Below, piece by piece: positions 26,276 to 33,925 of a stretch of DNA of 64,000 nt. The DNA lies in assembly GCF_017676385.1 (NCBI RefSeq), contig NZ_JAFFZN010000005.1:124001-188000 (forward strand), written 5' to 3'. Made by a program: the position numbers and the translations under genes. The notes under the pieces are model-generated. The model did not search any database and was not told where the DNA came from. It saw only the letters and a program-made list of their open reading frames with translations. This stretch comes from Streptomyces spirodelae. Its GTDB lineage: Bacteria; Actinomycetota; Actinomycetes; Streptomycetales; Streptomycetaceae. Within the stretch, counting starts at the first letter, position 1. Each line of letters begins with the position of its first letter.

Positions 26276-27124
26276 TCATTCCGTGACATTCCGCAACCGA
26301 CGGTAACGCGTGAAGAGGAAGCCGTCCTCTTCCAGCACCCCCTCCAGCGTGAACTCGTCCGGGTCCGGCAGCACGGGTCCGTTCATGATGCGCGGCGCCG
26401 ATCCGGCCACGATCCTCGGAGAGATCGACAGACATAGCTCGTCGAGTACCCCCGCGTCGGCCAATTCCCCCAGCAATGTGGGACCGCCCTCGGTCAACTG
26501 GCGCCGCAGCCCCCGCTCAGCGAGCAGGCCCGGCACCCGCGCGGGGTCCGCGGCACCGCCCTCACCTGCGAAGATCACCTCCGCGCCGGCCTCCCTCGCC
26601 TGCCCCACCCGGTCGGCGGGGGCGCCGCTGCCGGTGAGCAGCAGGGTGGGGACGACGGGCTCGGTGAACAGCGGGGCCGAGAAGTCCAGCTCCAGGCTGG
26701 CGCTGACCACGGCGATGGCGGGCACCGGCGACTGCCCCGCGGCGGCACGCCGGTCCGCGAAACCGCTGCGCCGCTTGGCGGGCCGGTACCCCTCCTGGCG
26801 TACGGTGCGGGCGCCGACGACCACCACGTCGGCGAGCGCCCGCAGCACTCCGAAGATCCACATGTCGGCCTTGGAGGAGAGCGGCTGGGAGCGCCCCCCG
26901 TGGTGGATGGCGCCGTCCAGGGAGGCGACCATGTTGGCGCGCAGCCACCGGTCGGCCTCGTCGGCGCCCTCGCCGACCGGCGGGTAGGCGTACTCCTCGG
27001 CGATCTGAGCGATGCTCCACTCCGGGCCCGCCGCCTGCGGCGCGGGGGACGCCGGCGACACGGGCGCGTCGGCGGCGTCAGCGGCGGGTACGGGGGCTGT
27101 GCTCGATGGGAACAGGCGTCGCAT
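26276..27124 (-). CDS. Pyrimidine reductase family protein (RibD C-terminal type)
   Basis: 282 residues from ATG 27124 (MRRLFPSSTA); a CACACT box 6 nt upstream supports a leaderless start there, while an earlier ATG at 27163 lacks support. The RibD_C/DHFR-like fold is shown by ANMVASLDGAIHHGG near residue 67, DVVVVGARTVRQEGYRP, the LTEGGPTLLGEL NADPH-binding segment and CLSISPRIV. Stand-alone proteins of this kind reduce diamino-ribosylamino-pyrimidines in riboflavin-like or deazaflavin pathways. No rib gene is nearby, so the substrate is open. The first 40 residues are a low-complexity Ala/Pro linker. Confidence 0.86.
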   Translation of the reverse strand: MRRLFPSSTAPVPAADAADAPVSPASPAPQAAGPEWSIAQIAEEYAYPPVGEGADEADRWLRANMVASLDGAIHHGGRSQPLSSKADMWIFGVLRALADVVVVGARTVRQEGYRPAKRRSGFADRRAAAGQSPVPAIAVVSASLELDFSAPLFTEPVVPTLLLTGSGAPADRVGQAREAGAEVIFAGEGGAADPARVPGLLAERGLRRQLTEGGPTLLGELADAGVLDELCLSISPRIVAGSAPRIMNGPVLPDPDEFTLEGVLEEDGFLFTRYRRLRNVTE

Positions 27125-27130
27125 GCGCGC

Positions 27131-27136
27131 AGTGTG
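27131..27136 (-). promoter_or_regulatory. -10 box for leaderless reductase mRNA
   Basis: CACACT on the minus strand, 6 nt before ATG 27124; no ribosome-binding site between. Confidence 0.35.
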
Positions 27137-27183
27137 GCACGGCGCACGCCCGGCGGGCGGCACGTACGCGGGCGCTGGCCGAC

Positions 27184-27189
27184 TAGCAT
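27184..27189 (+). promoter_or_regulatory. -10 box for leaderless zapE mRNA
   Basis: TAGCAT, a good sigma-HrdB-type -10 hexamer, ends 7 nt before GTG 27197, with no ribosome-binding site in the gap. Confidence 0.5.
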
Positions 27190-27196
27190 GACAATC

Positions 27197-28321
27197 GTGT
27201 CAACGACCGAAGCGCACATATCCGAGACCGGCTCCGAGGCCCCCGGCGGCCCCGGCGACGCACCCGTCGCCCTCACCGCACGCGAGCCACACGTCCCGGC
27301 CGACCAGTTGGTGGCCGAGATGGTGCCGCCTCCGCGCTTCGACGGTGTGCGCTTCGCCACCTACATACCCGACCCCGCGCAGCCCAGCCAGACCGAGGCG
27401 GTACGGGTGCTCGGCGCGTTCGCGGACCGCCTCGGCGGTGCCTCGCGGAGCGCGGACGGCGGCGGACCCAGGCGCTGGTTCCGCCGGGTACCGAAGCAGG
27501 CGGCGCCCGCCGGCCCCCGCGGGGTGTATCTGGACGGCGGCTACGGCGTCGGCAAGACGCACCTGCTCGCCTCCCTGTGGCACGCGGCACCGGCCGCGCC
27601 CGGGCGCAAGGCGTTCGGCACCTTCGTCGAGCTGACGAACCTGGTGGGCGCGCTGGGCTTCCAGCAGACCGTGCGGACCCTCGGCGACCACCAACTGCTG
27701 TGCATCGACGAGTTCGAACTGGACGACCCGGGCGACACGGTGCTCGTCTCCAGCCTGCTGGCCAGGCTGGTGGAGAACGGCGTGGCGCTCGCGGCCACCT
27801 CGAACACCCTGCCGGGCAAGCTGGGTGAGGGGCGGTTCGCCGCCGCCGACTTCCTCCGGGAGATCCAGGGCCTGTCCGCGCACTTCCGCACCCTGCGCAT
27901 CGACGGTGAGGACTACCGCCACCGCGGGCTGCCCGAGGCGCCCGAGCCGTACGCCGCCGAGGAGGTCACCCGGGCCGCGCACCGGATACCCGGCGCCTCG
28001 CTGGACGACTTCTCCGCCCTGCTGGGCCACCTCTCCAGCGTCCACCCCAGCCGCTACGGCGAACTGGTGCGGGGTGTGCGGGCGGTCTGTCTGACGGGGC
28101 TGACGCCGGTCCCCGACCAGTCGACGGCGCTGCGCCTCGTCGTGCTCGCCGACCGGCTCTACGACCGCGAGGTGCCCGTACTGGCCTCGGGCGCGCCCTT
28201 CGACCGGCTGTTCAGCGAGGACATGCTCAAGGGCGGGTACCGCAAGAAGTACTTCCGGGCCATCTCACGGCTGACCGCGCTCGCCAGGGACGGCGGCGCG
28301 CTGGTCGGCGCCGACGGCTGA
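27197..28321 (+). CDS. zapE: Cell division protein ZapE (AFG1-like ATPase)
   Basis: 374 residues from GTG 27197; an in-frame ATG at 27188 overlaps the predicted -10 box. The Walker A loop GGYGVGKTHL, Walker B LLCIDEFELDD and sensor-like AATSNTLPGKLGEGRF define the AFG1/ZapE P-loop ATPase family. In E. coli ZapE acts on the Z ring in an ATP-dependent way; actinobacterial members are conserved but poorly studied. A variable, Arg-rich insert (PRRWFRRVPKQ) lies just before the Walker A loop. It is divergent from the reductase gene. Confidence 0.9.
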   Translation: MSTTEAHISETGSEAPGGPGDAPVALTAREPHVPADQLVAEMVPPPRFDGVRFATYIPDPAQPSQTEAVRVLGAFADRLGGASRSADGGGPRRWFRRVPKQAAPAGPRGVYLDGGYGVGKTHLLASLWHAAPAAPGRKAFGTFVELTNLVGALGFQQTVRTLGDHQLLCIDEFELDDPGDTVLVSSLLARLVENGVALAATSNTLPGKLGEGRFAAADFLREIQGLSAHFRTLRIDGEDYRHRGLPEAPEPYAAEEVTRAAHRIPGASLDDFSALLGHLSSVHPSRYGELVRGVRAVCLTGLTPVPDQSTALRLVVLADRLYDREVPVLASGAPFDRLFSEDMLKGGYRKKYFRAISRLTALARDGGALVGADG

Positions 28322-28484
28322 CCCGGCCCGGCTCACCGGGGGACACTGCTGACCCCGCCGACACCGCCGAGTGCATGGTCGGTGCGGCCGAGTTCATGTC
28401 GGTTGCGTCCTGAGCGGTGTGCGCACGCTGGTGCGCATGGTAAACACGCTGGGTCACCTGTCCGCCAACAGGGGAGAGTGCCCG

Positions 28485-29858
28485 ATGCCCACGAGCCGAC
28501 GTCAACTGCTGGCAAGAACCGGAGCCGCCGGGGCGGCAGTCGCCTTCAGCGGCGCGCTCTCGGAATTGTTCACAGGAACCGCCGCTGCCCAGTCCACCGG
28601 CGGCAGCGCGGGCTACGGCCCGCTCGTCCCCGACCCCGACGGGCTGCTCGACCTGCCCAAGAGCTTCCGCTACAAGGTGCTCTCCCGCGAGGGCGATCCG
28701 CTCCGCTCGGGTGAGGGCAAGGTGCCCAGCAACTGCGACGGCATGGCCGCCTTCGCCGGTGCCCGCCGGGGCCGCACCTGGCTGGTCCGCAACCACGAGA
28801 ACCGGATGAACGCGCGGGTGCCCGTCCCCACGGTCGAGGGGCTGACCTACGACCCCGCAGCCAAGGGCGGCTGCACCGTCCTCGAAGTGGACCGCGACGG
28901 CGACGTGTTGGCCGAACGCGTCGGCATCGCGGGCACCTCGACCAACTGCGCGGGCGGGCCGAGCCTCTGGGACACCTGGCTGACCTGTGAGGAAACCGAG
29001 CTGCGCGCCGGTGAGGACGGCTACACCAAGGACCACGGCTTCATCTTCGAAGTCGGCTTCGACCGCCGCAGGCCCACCTCCGTCGAGCCGCTCGAGGCAA
29101 TGGGCCGCTTCCAGCACGAGGCGGTCGCCTTCGATCCGCGTACCGGGGTCGTCTATGAGACCGAGGACGCCTTCGACAAGCCCTTCGGGCTCTTCTACCG
29201 CTTCCTGCCGAAGAAGCCCAAGGGCGGTTACGGTTCGCTGCACGCGGGCGGCACGCTGGAGGCCATGCGGGTGCCGGGCGTACCGGACCTCTCGGCCGTC
29301 ACCGAGACGGGCACCTCCTTCGACGGCGTCGAATGGGTCGAGGTCCCCGACCCGCTCGCCAAGGAGACCCCCATCCGTCTCCAGGACTTCGGCAAGGGGG
29401 GCATCACCCACGCGCAGAAGCTGGAGGGCTGCTACTGGGGCGGCTCCTGCGTCTACTTCGTCTCCAGCTACGCGCGCAGCGCGGAGGGCTCGCAGGGTGA
29501 CCACTTCGGCCAGGTGTGGCGCTACGATCCGCGGAGCCGCCGCCTCACCCTGGTCGTCGTCTTCGGACCCGACACCGATGTGCAACTGCCCGGCGAGGAG
29601 CCCGACAACATCTGCCTCGCCCCCGGCGGCGGACTGATGGTGTGCGAGGACGGCGCGGGCGCCCAGCACGTCTTCGGCCTCACCCGGCGCGGCACCGTCT
29701 ACCCGATGGCGCGGGGCGCCCAGAACATCGGCACACCCGAGGAACCCGAGTGGGGCGAGTTCGCGGGCGTGACCTTCTCCCCCGACGGTCGCACCATGTA
29801 CGTCAACTGCTACACGCCGGGCACCACGTTCGCGGTCACGGGCCCCTGGAAACACTGA
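28485..29858 (+). CDS. Tat-exported PhoX-like protein (DUF839)
   Basis: 457 residues, ATG after GGGGAGAGTG. The twin-arginine signal TSRRQLLARTGAAGAAVAF ends near TAAA-QS, so the folded protein is exported by Tat. The mature part matches the DUF839/PhoX family of calcium/iron-dependent phosphatases: WLVRNHEN, GGCTVLEVDRDG, STNCAGGPSLWDTWLTCEET, GRFQHEAVAFDP, YETEDAF, and CEDGAG near the end, with conserved acidic metal-site residues. Alkaline phosphatase activity is plausible. Two segments upstream (GTTCATGTCGG at 28392 and GGTCACC at 28452) resemble half-sites of PhoP boxes, but the spacing is not convincing. Confidence 0.9.
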   Translation: MPTSRRQLLARTGAAGAAVAFSGALSELFTGTAAAQSTGGSAGYGPLVPDPDGLLDLPKSFRYKVLSREGDPLRSGEGKVPSNCDGMAAFAGARRGRTWLVRNHENRMNARVPVPTVEGLTYDPAAKGGCTVLEVDRDGDVLAERVGIAGTSTNCAGGPSLWDTWLTCEETELRAGEDGYTKDHGFIFEVGFDRRRPTSVEPLEAMGRFQHEAVAFDPRTGVVYETEDAFDKPFGLFYRFLPKKPKGGYGSLHAGGTLEAMRVPGVPDLSAVTETGTSFDGVEWVEVPDPLAKETPIRLQDFGKGGITHAQKLEGCYWGGSCVYFVSSYARSAEGSQGDHFGQVWRYDPRSRRLTLVVVFGPDTDVQLPGEEPDNICLAPGGGLMVCEDGAGAQHVFGLTRRGTVYPMARGAQNIGTPEEPEWGEFAGVTFSPDGRTMYVNCYTPGTTFAVTGPWKH

Positions 29859-29869
29859 GGGCGCACGCC

Positions 29870-29903
29870 TGCGGGGCGCGCCCCGAAGGGGGAGCGCCCC
29901 GCA
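29870..29903. terminator. Terminator between PhoX-like gene and ABC permease gene
   Basis: Inverted repeat of 10 bp (TGCGGGGCGC at 29870-29879, partner at 29894-29903) with an internal CCCC-GAA-GGGG hairpin, between converging genes. Confidence 0.7.
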
Positions 29904-29945
29904 CCCGGCCGACGGCACCAACCGCAGCGGCGGGAAAGAACTCCC

Positions 29946-30623
29946 TCACCCGCGGCGGGCAGCCGCAACGCACGCCGCAAGCGCGGCGAGGCCCGCAACC
30001 ACGACCGCGGCGAGCAACGCGAGCCAAGGCACCTGCACCTCACCCCTGGTGGAGCCGTGCACCAGCCCGGTGACCGCCGCGTTGGCGGGAGAGGCGCCCA
30101 GCGCGAGCGCTGCGACGCTCCCCAGCAGGGTGGCGCAGACCGCGTAGCCCCGCGAGCGGATCAACGGCCGGTTGCCCAGGGCCCCCACAGCGGCTCCCGT
30201 CAGCACACAGGCCAGGACCCCGCACAGGCCGGCGGCCACGGCAGGCAGCAGCGGCACGGCGGCGGAGCCGTCGGTGCTCCGCGGTGCACTCAGCCAGGCC
30301 ACCACTCCCGCCCCCGTGCACCCGAACAGCAGTGCCATGACAGCCCCGGCGGTGACGCCCGCGAGGTGCACGCGCCAGGCGCCGGCCGCGGCGGCGGCGC
30401 AGTGTCTGGCAGCGGTGGGCTCGGCCGTCACACAGCCGCGTACCAGCCACGCGGCGACGGGCAGCAGCGCGGCGGCGGCGAGCCCGAGCGAGTCCAGCAC
30501 CGGCTGCCCGGCGCGGACGCCGACAGCCAGCAGTCCGACGTACAGCAGCAGCGGCGCGAGCCACCGCTGGGAGCGCACCAGCAGGGCCAGCTGGTAGCGG
30601 GTCAGCGCGAGCGTGGCCTTCAT
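29946..30623 (-). CDS. ABC exporter-type membrane protein
   Basis: 225 residues with about six hydrophobic segments and almost no polar loops (LLLYVGLLAVGV, AVMALLFGCTGAGVVAWL, LLAAVVVAGLAALAACVAA). It follows the ABC ATPase gene and should form the membrane half of that transporter. It starts MKATLALTRYQLALL; its first codons ATGAAGGCCACG are the last copy of a 9-bp repeat array that fills the gap to the ATPase gene. AAGG lies 7 nt before its ATG inside the last repeat. Substrate unknown; the layout fits small two-gene ABC exporters. Confidence 0.82.
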   Translation of the reverse strand: MKATLALTRYQLALLVRSQRWLAPLLLYVGLLAVGVRAGQPVLDSLGLAAAALLPVAAWLVRGCVTAEPTAARHCAAAAAGAWRVHLAGVTAGAVMALLFGCTGAGVVAWLSAPRSTDGSAAVPLLPAVAAGLCGVLACVLTGAAVGALGNRPLIRSRGYAVCATLLGSVAALALGASPANAAVTGLVHGSTRGEVQVPWLALLAAVVVAGLAALAACVAAARRG

Positions 30624-30736
30624 GGCGTGGCCTTCATGGCCTTCATGGCCTTCGTGGCCTTCGTGGCCTTCATGGCCTTCATGGCCTTCATGGCCTTCAT
30701 GGCCTTCATGGCCTTCGTGACCTTCGTGGCCTTCAT
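30624..30736 (-). repeat. ATGAAGGCC minisatellite between ABC ATPase and permease genes
   Basis: On the minus strand, 12 consecutive 9-bp units (eight ATGAAGGCC, three ACGAAGGCC, one ACGAAGGTC) plus 5 bases, immediately before the permease ATG, which itself begins ATGAAGGCC. The first unit overlaps the ATPase stop (ATGA). The array reads as a 38-codon frame of Met/Thr-Lys-Ala that ends TGA overlapping the permease start, in a different frame from the permease. It appears to have grown by slippage from an original ATGA overlap of the two genes. Confidence 0.9.
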
Positions 30737-31590
30737 GCGGAGTCCCCTTCCCGCTCCCCGAGCGGTCGTACGGAACGGATGTGCCAGCCCGGCCGGGCTG
30801 CCAACAGGGCCCGCAGCGCCGCGTCGGAGTCGGCTTCCGGCACCGTCAGCGCCAGCTCGCCGTTCGGCGCGAGCCGCGGCCGCGCGCTTCCCGGCAGACC
30901 CTCGGGCGCCCCGGCGCCGGGCGCCCCCAGCGCTTCGATGCGCGTCATCGCGGGCCGACGCACGCCTTCCACCGGCTCGGCCGCGGTGACCAGACCCCCC
31001 GGCGCGACCCGCACGGTCAGGTCCGGAGCACCGGCGAGCCGGGCCGGGTCGTGGTCGACGAAGGCCACGGTGGCGCCGGAAGCCACCCGCCCGCGCACCA
31101 CGGTGTCGAGCACCGTACGGGCGTGCTGGTCGAGGCCGGTCCATGCCTCGTCGAGCACCAGCAGCCCAGGACTGCCGACGAGGGCCTGTGCGACGGCGAC
31201 TTTCTGTGCGCTGCCCTTGGACAGCTCCCGCATCCTGGTCGCGGCGTACTGCCCGGCGCCGAACCGCTCCAGCCAGGCGGCGCCCTCCTCGGCGGCCGCC
31301 CGCTTGCCGAGTCCACGCACGCGGCCGAGATGGGTGAGGTAGCCGAGCGCTGTCAACGGGAGTGCGGCGGGGAAGCGTTCGGGGACATAGCCGCGCGTGC
31401 GCGGGCGGGCGCGGACGCGTCCCGCGCTGGGCGCGTCGATCCCCGCCATCAGCCGCAGCAGGGTGGACTTGCCCGTTCCGTTGCCGCCTTCCACGCGCAG
31501 CAGAGTGCCCGCGCGCAGGTCGAGATTCACCCCGCGCAGTACCCAGGGGCCGCCCGCACGGTAGCGGCGGCCCACGTTCTCCAGCCTCAT
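30733..31590 (-). CDS. ABC transporter ATP-binding protein
   Basis: 285 residues. Walker A is GGNGTGKST, the signature is degenerate (LSKGSAQKVAVAQAL in place of LSGGQ), Walker B is LLVLDEAW and the switch His is in FVDHDP. This pattern is usual for small exporter ATPases. A C-terminal 70-residue tail (after GGLVTAAEPVEG) shows a strand-rich pattern and ends at the ATGA overlap with the repeat array. A TAGGAT box 7 nt before the ATG implies leaderless transcription. The permease gene follows after the array. Confidence 0.88.
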   Translation of the reverse strand: MRLENVGRRYRAGGPWVLRGVNLDLRAGTLLRVEGGNGTGKSTLLRLMAGIDAPSAGRVRARPRTRGYVPERFPAALPLTALGYLTHLGRVRGLGKRAAAEEGAAWLERFGAGQYAATRMRELSKGSAQKVAVAQALVGSPGLLVLDEAWTGLDQHARTVLDTVVRGRVASGATVAFVDHDPARLAGAPDLTVRVAPGGLVTAAEPVEGVRRPAMTRIEALGAPGAGAPEGLPGSARPRLAPNGELALTVPEADSDAALRALLAARPGWHIRSVRPLGEREGDSA

Positions 31591-31597
31591 GGGCCCG

Positions 31598-31603
31598 ATC
31601 CTA
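31598..31603 (-). promoter_or_regulatory. -10 box for leaderless ABC ATPase mRNA
   Basis: TAGGAT on the minus strand with a 7-nt gap to ATG 31590. The divergent gene has its own box only 20 bp away (31624-31629). Confidence 0.55.
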
Positions 31604-31623
31604 GGAGCGGCTCCGGCCGCTGG

Positions 31624-31629
31624 CAGACT
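31624..31629 (+). promoter_or_regulatory. -10 box for leaderless hydrolase mRNA
   Basis: CAGACT followed by 7 nt and GTG 31637; no ribosome-binding site in the gap. Confidence 0.4.
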
Positions 31630-31636
31630 GAACGGT

Positions 31637-32341
31637 GTGACCGTCTCCGCACCCGCAGCACCGCACCCCGCCGAACCCGACCGGTTCGTCCTGCCCCTCG
31701 TCGTCCGTATCGAGCGCACGGCACCGCCGGCGCGTACGGACGCCCTGGAGACGGCGGCCCGCGCGGTGCTCACGCTGCTGGCCGACCCGCGTACGGCCGA
31801 GGAGACCGGCGAGTGGCACAAGCGGGTGCGGCTGTGGGAGGAGCGGCAGATCCGCAAGGTGGTACGCCGGGCCCGCGGCGCGGAGTGGCGGCGCACCGAG
31901 CTGCTGGAGGGCATCACCGTGCCGGGGCGTACGGCCCAGGTGCGGGTCTTCCCACCGGTTCCGCTGGACGGCTGGCCCCGGGAGCTGGCGCGGCTCCAGG
32001 TGTCGGGTACGGAGCTGGACGATCCTCGGCCGCCGGCCGCACCCGCCGCCGGTACGCCCGTGCTGTGGCTCAGCCCGGAGGTGGAGATGTCGGCGGGCAA
32101 GGCCATGGCCCAGGCGGGCCACGCCGCGCAGCTCGCCTGGTGGCAGCTGGACGCCGCCGCGCGAACCGAGTGGCGCGCGGCGGGCTTTCCGTTGGCCGTG
32201 CGACCGGCACACGGGCACGCGCACTGGGCGGAGTTGACCGGCGGCGGGCTCCCGGTGGTCAGGGACGCCGGGTTCACCGAGGTCGCGCCCGGCTCGTGCA
32301 CGGTCGTCGCGGAGCACCCGGCGCTGCGGTCCGCGGACTGA
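31637..32341 (+). CDS. Peptidyl-tRNA hydrolase II-like protein
   Basis: 234 residues, GTG start. The C-terminal part carries the Pth2 signature: a Lys-containing [20 protein letters not shown], then [24 protein letters not shown]. Pth2 enzymes recycle tRNA from stalled peptidyl-tRNA. The first 135 residues are an actinobacterial extension with [15 protein letters not shown] and a basic [17 protein letters not shown] segment that could contact nucleic acid. The canonical Pth2 acidic catalytic residue is not obvious, so activity is likely but not certain. The standard Pth1 is presumably elsewhere. Confidence 0.82.
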   Translation: MTVSAPAAPHPAEPDRFVLPLVVRIERTAPPARTDALETAARAVLTLLADPRTAEETGEWHKRVRLWEERQIRKVVRRARGAEWRRTELLEGITVPGRTAQVRVFPPVPLDGWPRELARLQVSGTELDDPRPPAAPAAGTPVLWLSPEVEMSAGKAMAQAGHAAQLAWWQLDAAARTEWRAAGFPLAVRPAHGHAHWAELTGGGLPVVRDAGFTEVAPGSCTVVAEHPALRSAD

Positions 32342-32480
32342 TCCCGAGCGTGCCGAAGGCCGCTGCGGGAAGCTCGCGTGCACCCGAAGCTCAAGTTCAG
32401 CTCTGAACAGCCGCGCTCCGCGCATGAAGCCGTGCCGGCGGAGCAGGAGTCCTGACGCAGCCACGGGGGAGGAGCGGGCC

Positions 32481-33341
32481 ATGGAGAGGCTGGGCACCGG
32501 AATCGGCTGGCGTCCCGAGATCGCGGACGGCATCGAGGCGCTGCCGGGTATCGACTGGGTCGAGGTCGTCGCCGAGAACGTGTGTCCGGGCCATCTGCCG
32601 GACTCGCTGCTGCGGTTGCGGAAGCGCGGCACCGTGGTGGTGCCGCACGGAGTGTCGCTCGGCCTCGGTGGCGCCGAGCGCCCCTGCCCCGAGCGGCTGG
32701 CCGCGCTCGCCGCGTGCGCCGAGGCGCTGGACGCTCCGCTGGTGACCGAGCACATCGCGTTCGTCAGGGCCGGTGGCGGCAGCACGGGCCTCCCCCGGAT
32801 GGAGGCCGGTCACCTGCTGCCGGTGCCCCGCACCCGGGACGCGCTGGACGTGCTGTGCGAGAACATCCGTATCGCGCAGGAGGCGCTACCGGTGCCGCTG
32901 GCCGTGGAGAACATCGCAGCCCTCATCAGCTGGCCCCACGAGGAGCTGACCGAGGGCGAGTTCCTGGCCGAGCTGGTCGAGCGCACCGGCGTCGGCCTGC
33001 TGATCGACGTCGCCAACCTGCACACCAATCGGGTGAACCGCGGCGAGGACCCGGTGACCGCGCTGGACCGGCTGCCGCTGGAGGCACTCAGCTACGTCCA
33101 TGTGGCGGGCGGTGTCGAACGCGGCGGCGTCTGGCACGACAGCCATGGCCACCCGGTGACCGGGCCCGTGCTGGATGTCCTGGCCGAGCTGTGCGCCAGG
33201 ACGGTACCGCCCGGGGTGCTGCTGGAGCGGGACGAGAACTTCCCTCCGGCAGCGGAGCTGGCCGCGGAGCTGGACCGGATCGGTGCCGTGGCCGAGGCCG
33301 CGGCCGACGCCGCACGGCGGGGAGCCACCGGTGTCCGATGA
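32481..33341 (+). CDS. DUF692 multinuclear iron oxidative enzyme (MNIO)
   Basis: 286 residues from ATG 32481, placed after GGGGGAGGAG; the frame is open to 32424 but that leader has no such site. The TIM-barrel MNIO family modifies cysteine or other side chains of ribosomal peptides (MbnB, TglH and relatives). All metal-ligand motifs are seen in order: [48 protein letters not shown] and LLERDENFP. The next gene overlaps by 11 nt and encodes a DUF2063-like partner, as in known MNIO pairs. No precursor peptide gene is visible within several hundred bases. Confidence 0.9.
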   Translation: MERLGTGIGWRPEIADGIEALPGIDWVEVVAENVCPGHLPDSLLRLRKRGTVVVPHGVSLGLGGAERPCPERLAALAACAEALDAPLVTEHIAFVRAGGGSTGLPRMEAGHLLPVPRTRDALDVLCENIRIAQEALPVPLAVENIAALISWPHEELTEGEFLAELVERTGVGLLIDVANLHTNRVNRGEDPVTALDRLPLEALSYVHVAGGVERGGVWHDSHGHPVTGPVLDVLAELCARTVPPGVLLERDENFPPAAELAAELDRIGAVAEAAADAARRGATGVR

Positions 33342-33696
33342 CGCGCGGGCCCGGCTGGGCCGTGACCAGGCGGCGCTGCTGTCGGCGCTGGTCGCCGGCG
33401 CGGCCGCGCCGCCCGGCTTCGACCGGGAGAGGCTGGAGATCCAGGCCAGGGCGCTGCGGGCCAAGCGCGCCGACATCGTCGCGAAGGTGGCGCCGAGGCT
33501 GCCGGAGCTCCTCGGCGCTGAGGAGTACCGGGCCCTGTTCACCGCGTACGCCACAGGGCGGCCCATGACGGCCAACTACCGCTGGGACGCACTGCACTTC
33601 GCCGCGTATGTGCTCAAGGAGGCCCGGCTCCCCCGGAGCTCGCGCAGGGAACTCAAGCGCTGGTACAGGCACCGCGCGGGCCCGCGGCCGCGCTGA
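33331..33696 (+). CDS. MNIO partner-like protein (DUF2063 N-domain-like)
   Basis: 121 residues from GTG 33331 (GGAG 6 nt upstream), overlapping the DUF692 gene by 11 nt, which indicates coupled translation. The sequence [20 protein letters not shown] ... [30 protein letters not shown] ... [13 protein letters not shown] follows the hydrophobic pattern of the helical N-terminal domain of HvfC/MbnC/TglI-type partners that dock the substrate peptide to the MNIO enzyme. A basic tail ([14 protein letters not shown]) follows. It is shorter than full DUF2063 proteins, lacking the second domain. The assignment rests on pattern and context. Confidence 0.72.
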   Translation: MSDDARARLGRDQAALLSALVAGAAAPPGFDRERLEIQARALRAKRADIVAKVAPRLPELLGAEEYRALFTAYATGRPMTANYRWDALHFAAYVLKEARLPRSSRRELKRWYRHRAGPRPR

Positions 33697-33784
33697 GACA
33701 GCGACACCGGGCAGGGCACGGCGGCGGTGGCTTTCGGCACCAGCCCGGCCGACGGTGGCTCCCAGCGCCGACTCCCCTGCCCGG

Positions 33785-33803
33785 ACCGCCCCGATCGGGC
33801 GGT
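33785..33803. terminator. Terminator after the MNIO gene pair
   Basis: ACCGCCC and GGGCGGT (7-bp stem, 5-nt loop). A larger 10-bp dyad CCGGGCAGGG/CCCTGCCCGG encloses the preceding 78 bases (33707-33784). Confidence 0.6.
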
Positions 33804-33925
33804 GTTCCGCGACACCGGAAGGGTGATCCTTTACATCTGCGTATGAGCCGCTGAGCATCCAATATGAGCGGCGGTGCCCTGGGGCATGGCTGACGGAGCG
33901 ACAGCGACACACAGCGGGAGCCTCA

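Noticed and set aside
28392-28458. PhoP boxes before the PhoX-like gene
   Set aside because: Single half-sites resemble the direct-repeat unit, but no two units lie 11 bp apart, so a functional box cannot be claimed.
30620-30736. 38-residue Met/Thr-Lys-Ala peptide as a real gene product
   Set aside because: Its sequence is only the translation of the 9-bp repeat array; a micro-ORF may be translated but a functional peptide is unlikely. Reported as a repeat and a finding instead.
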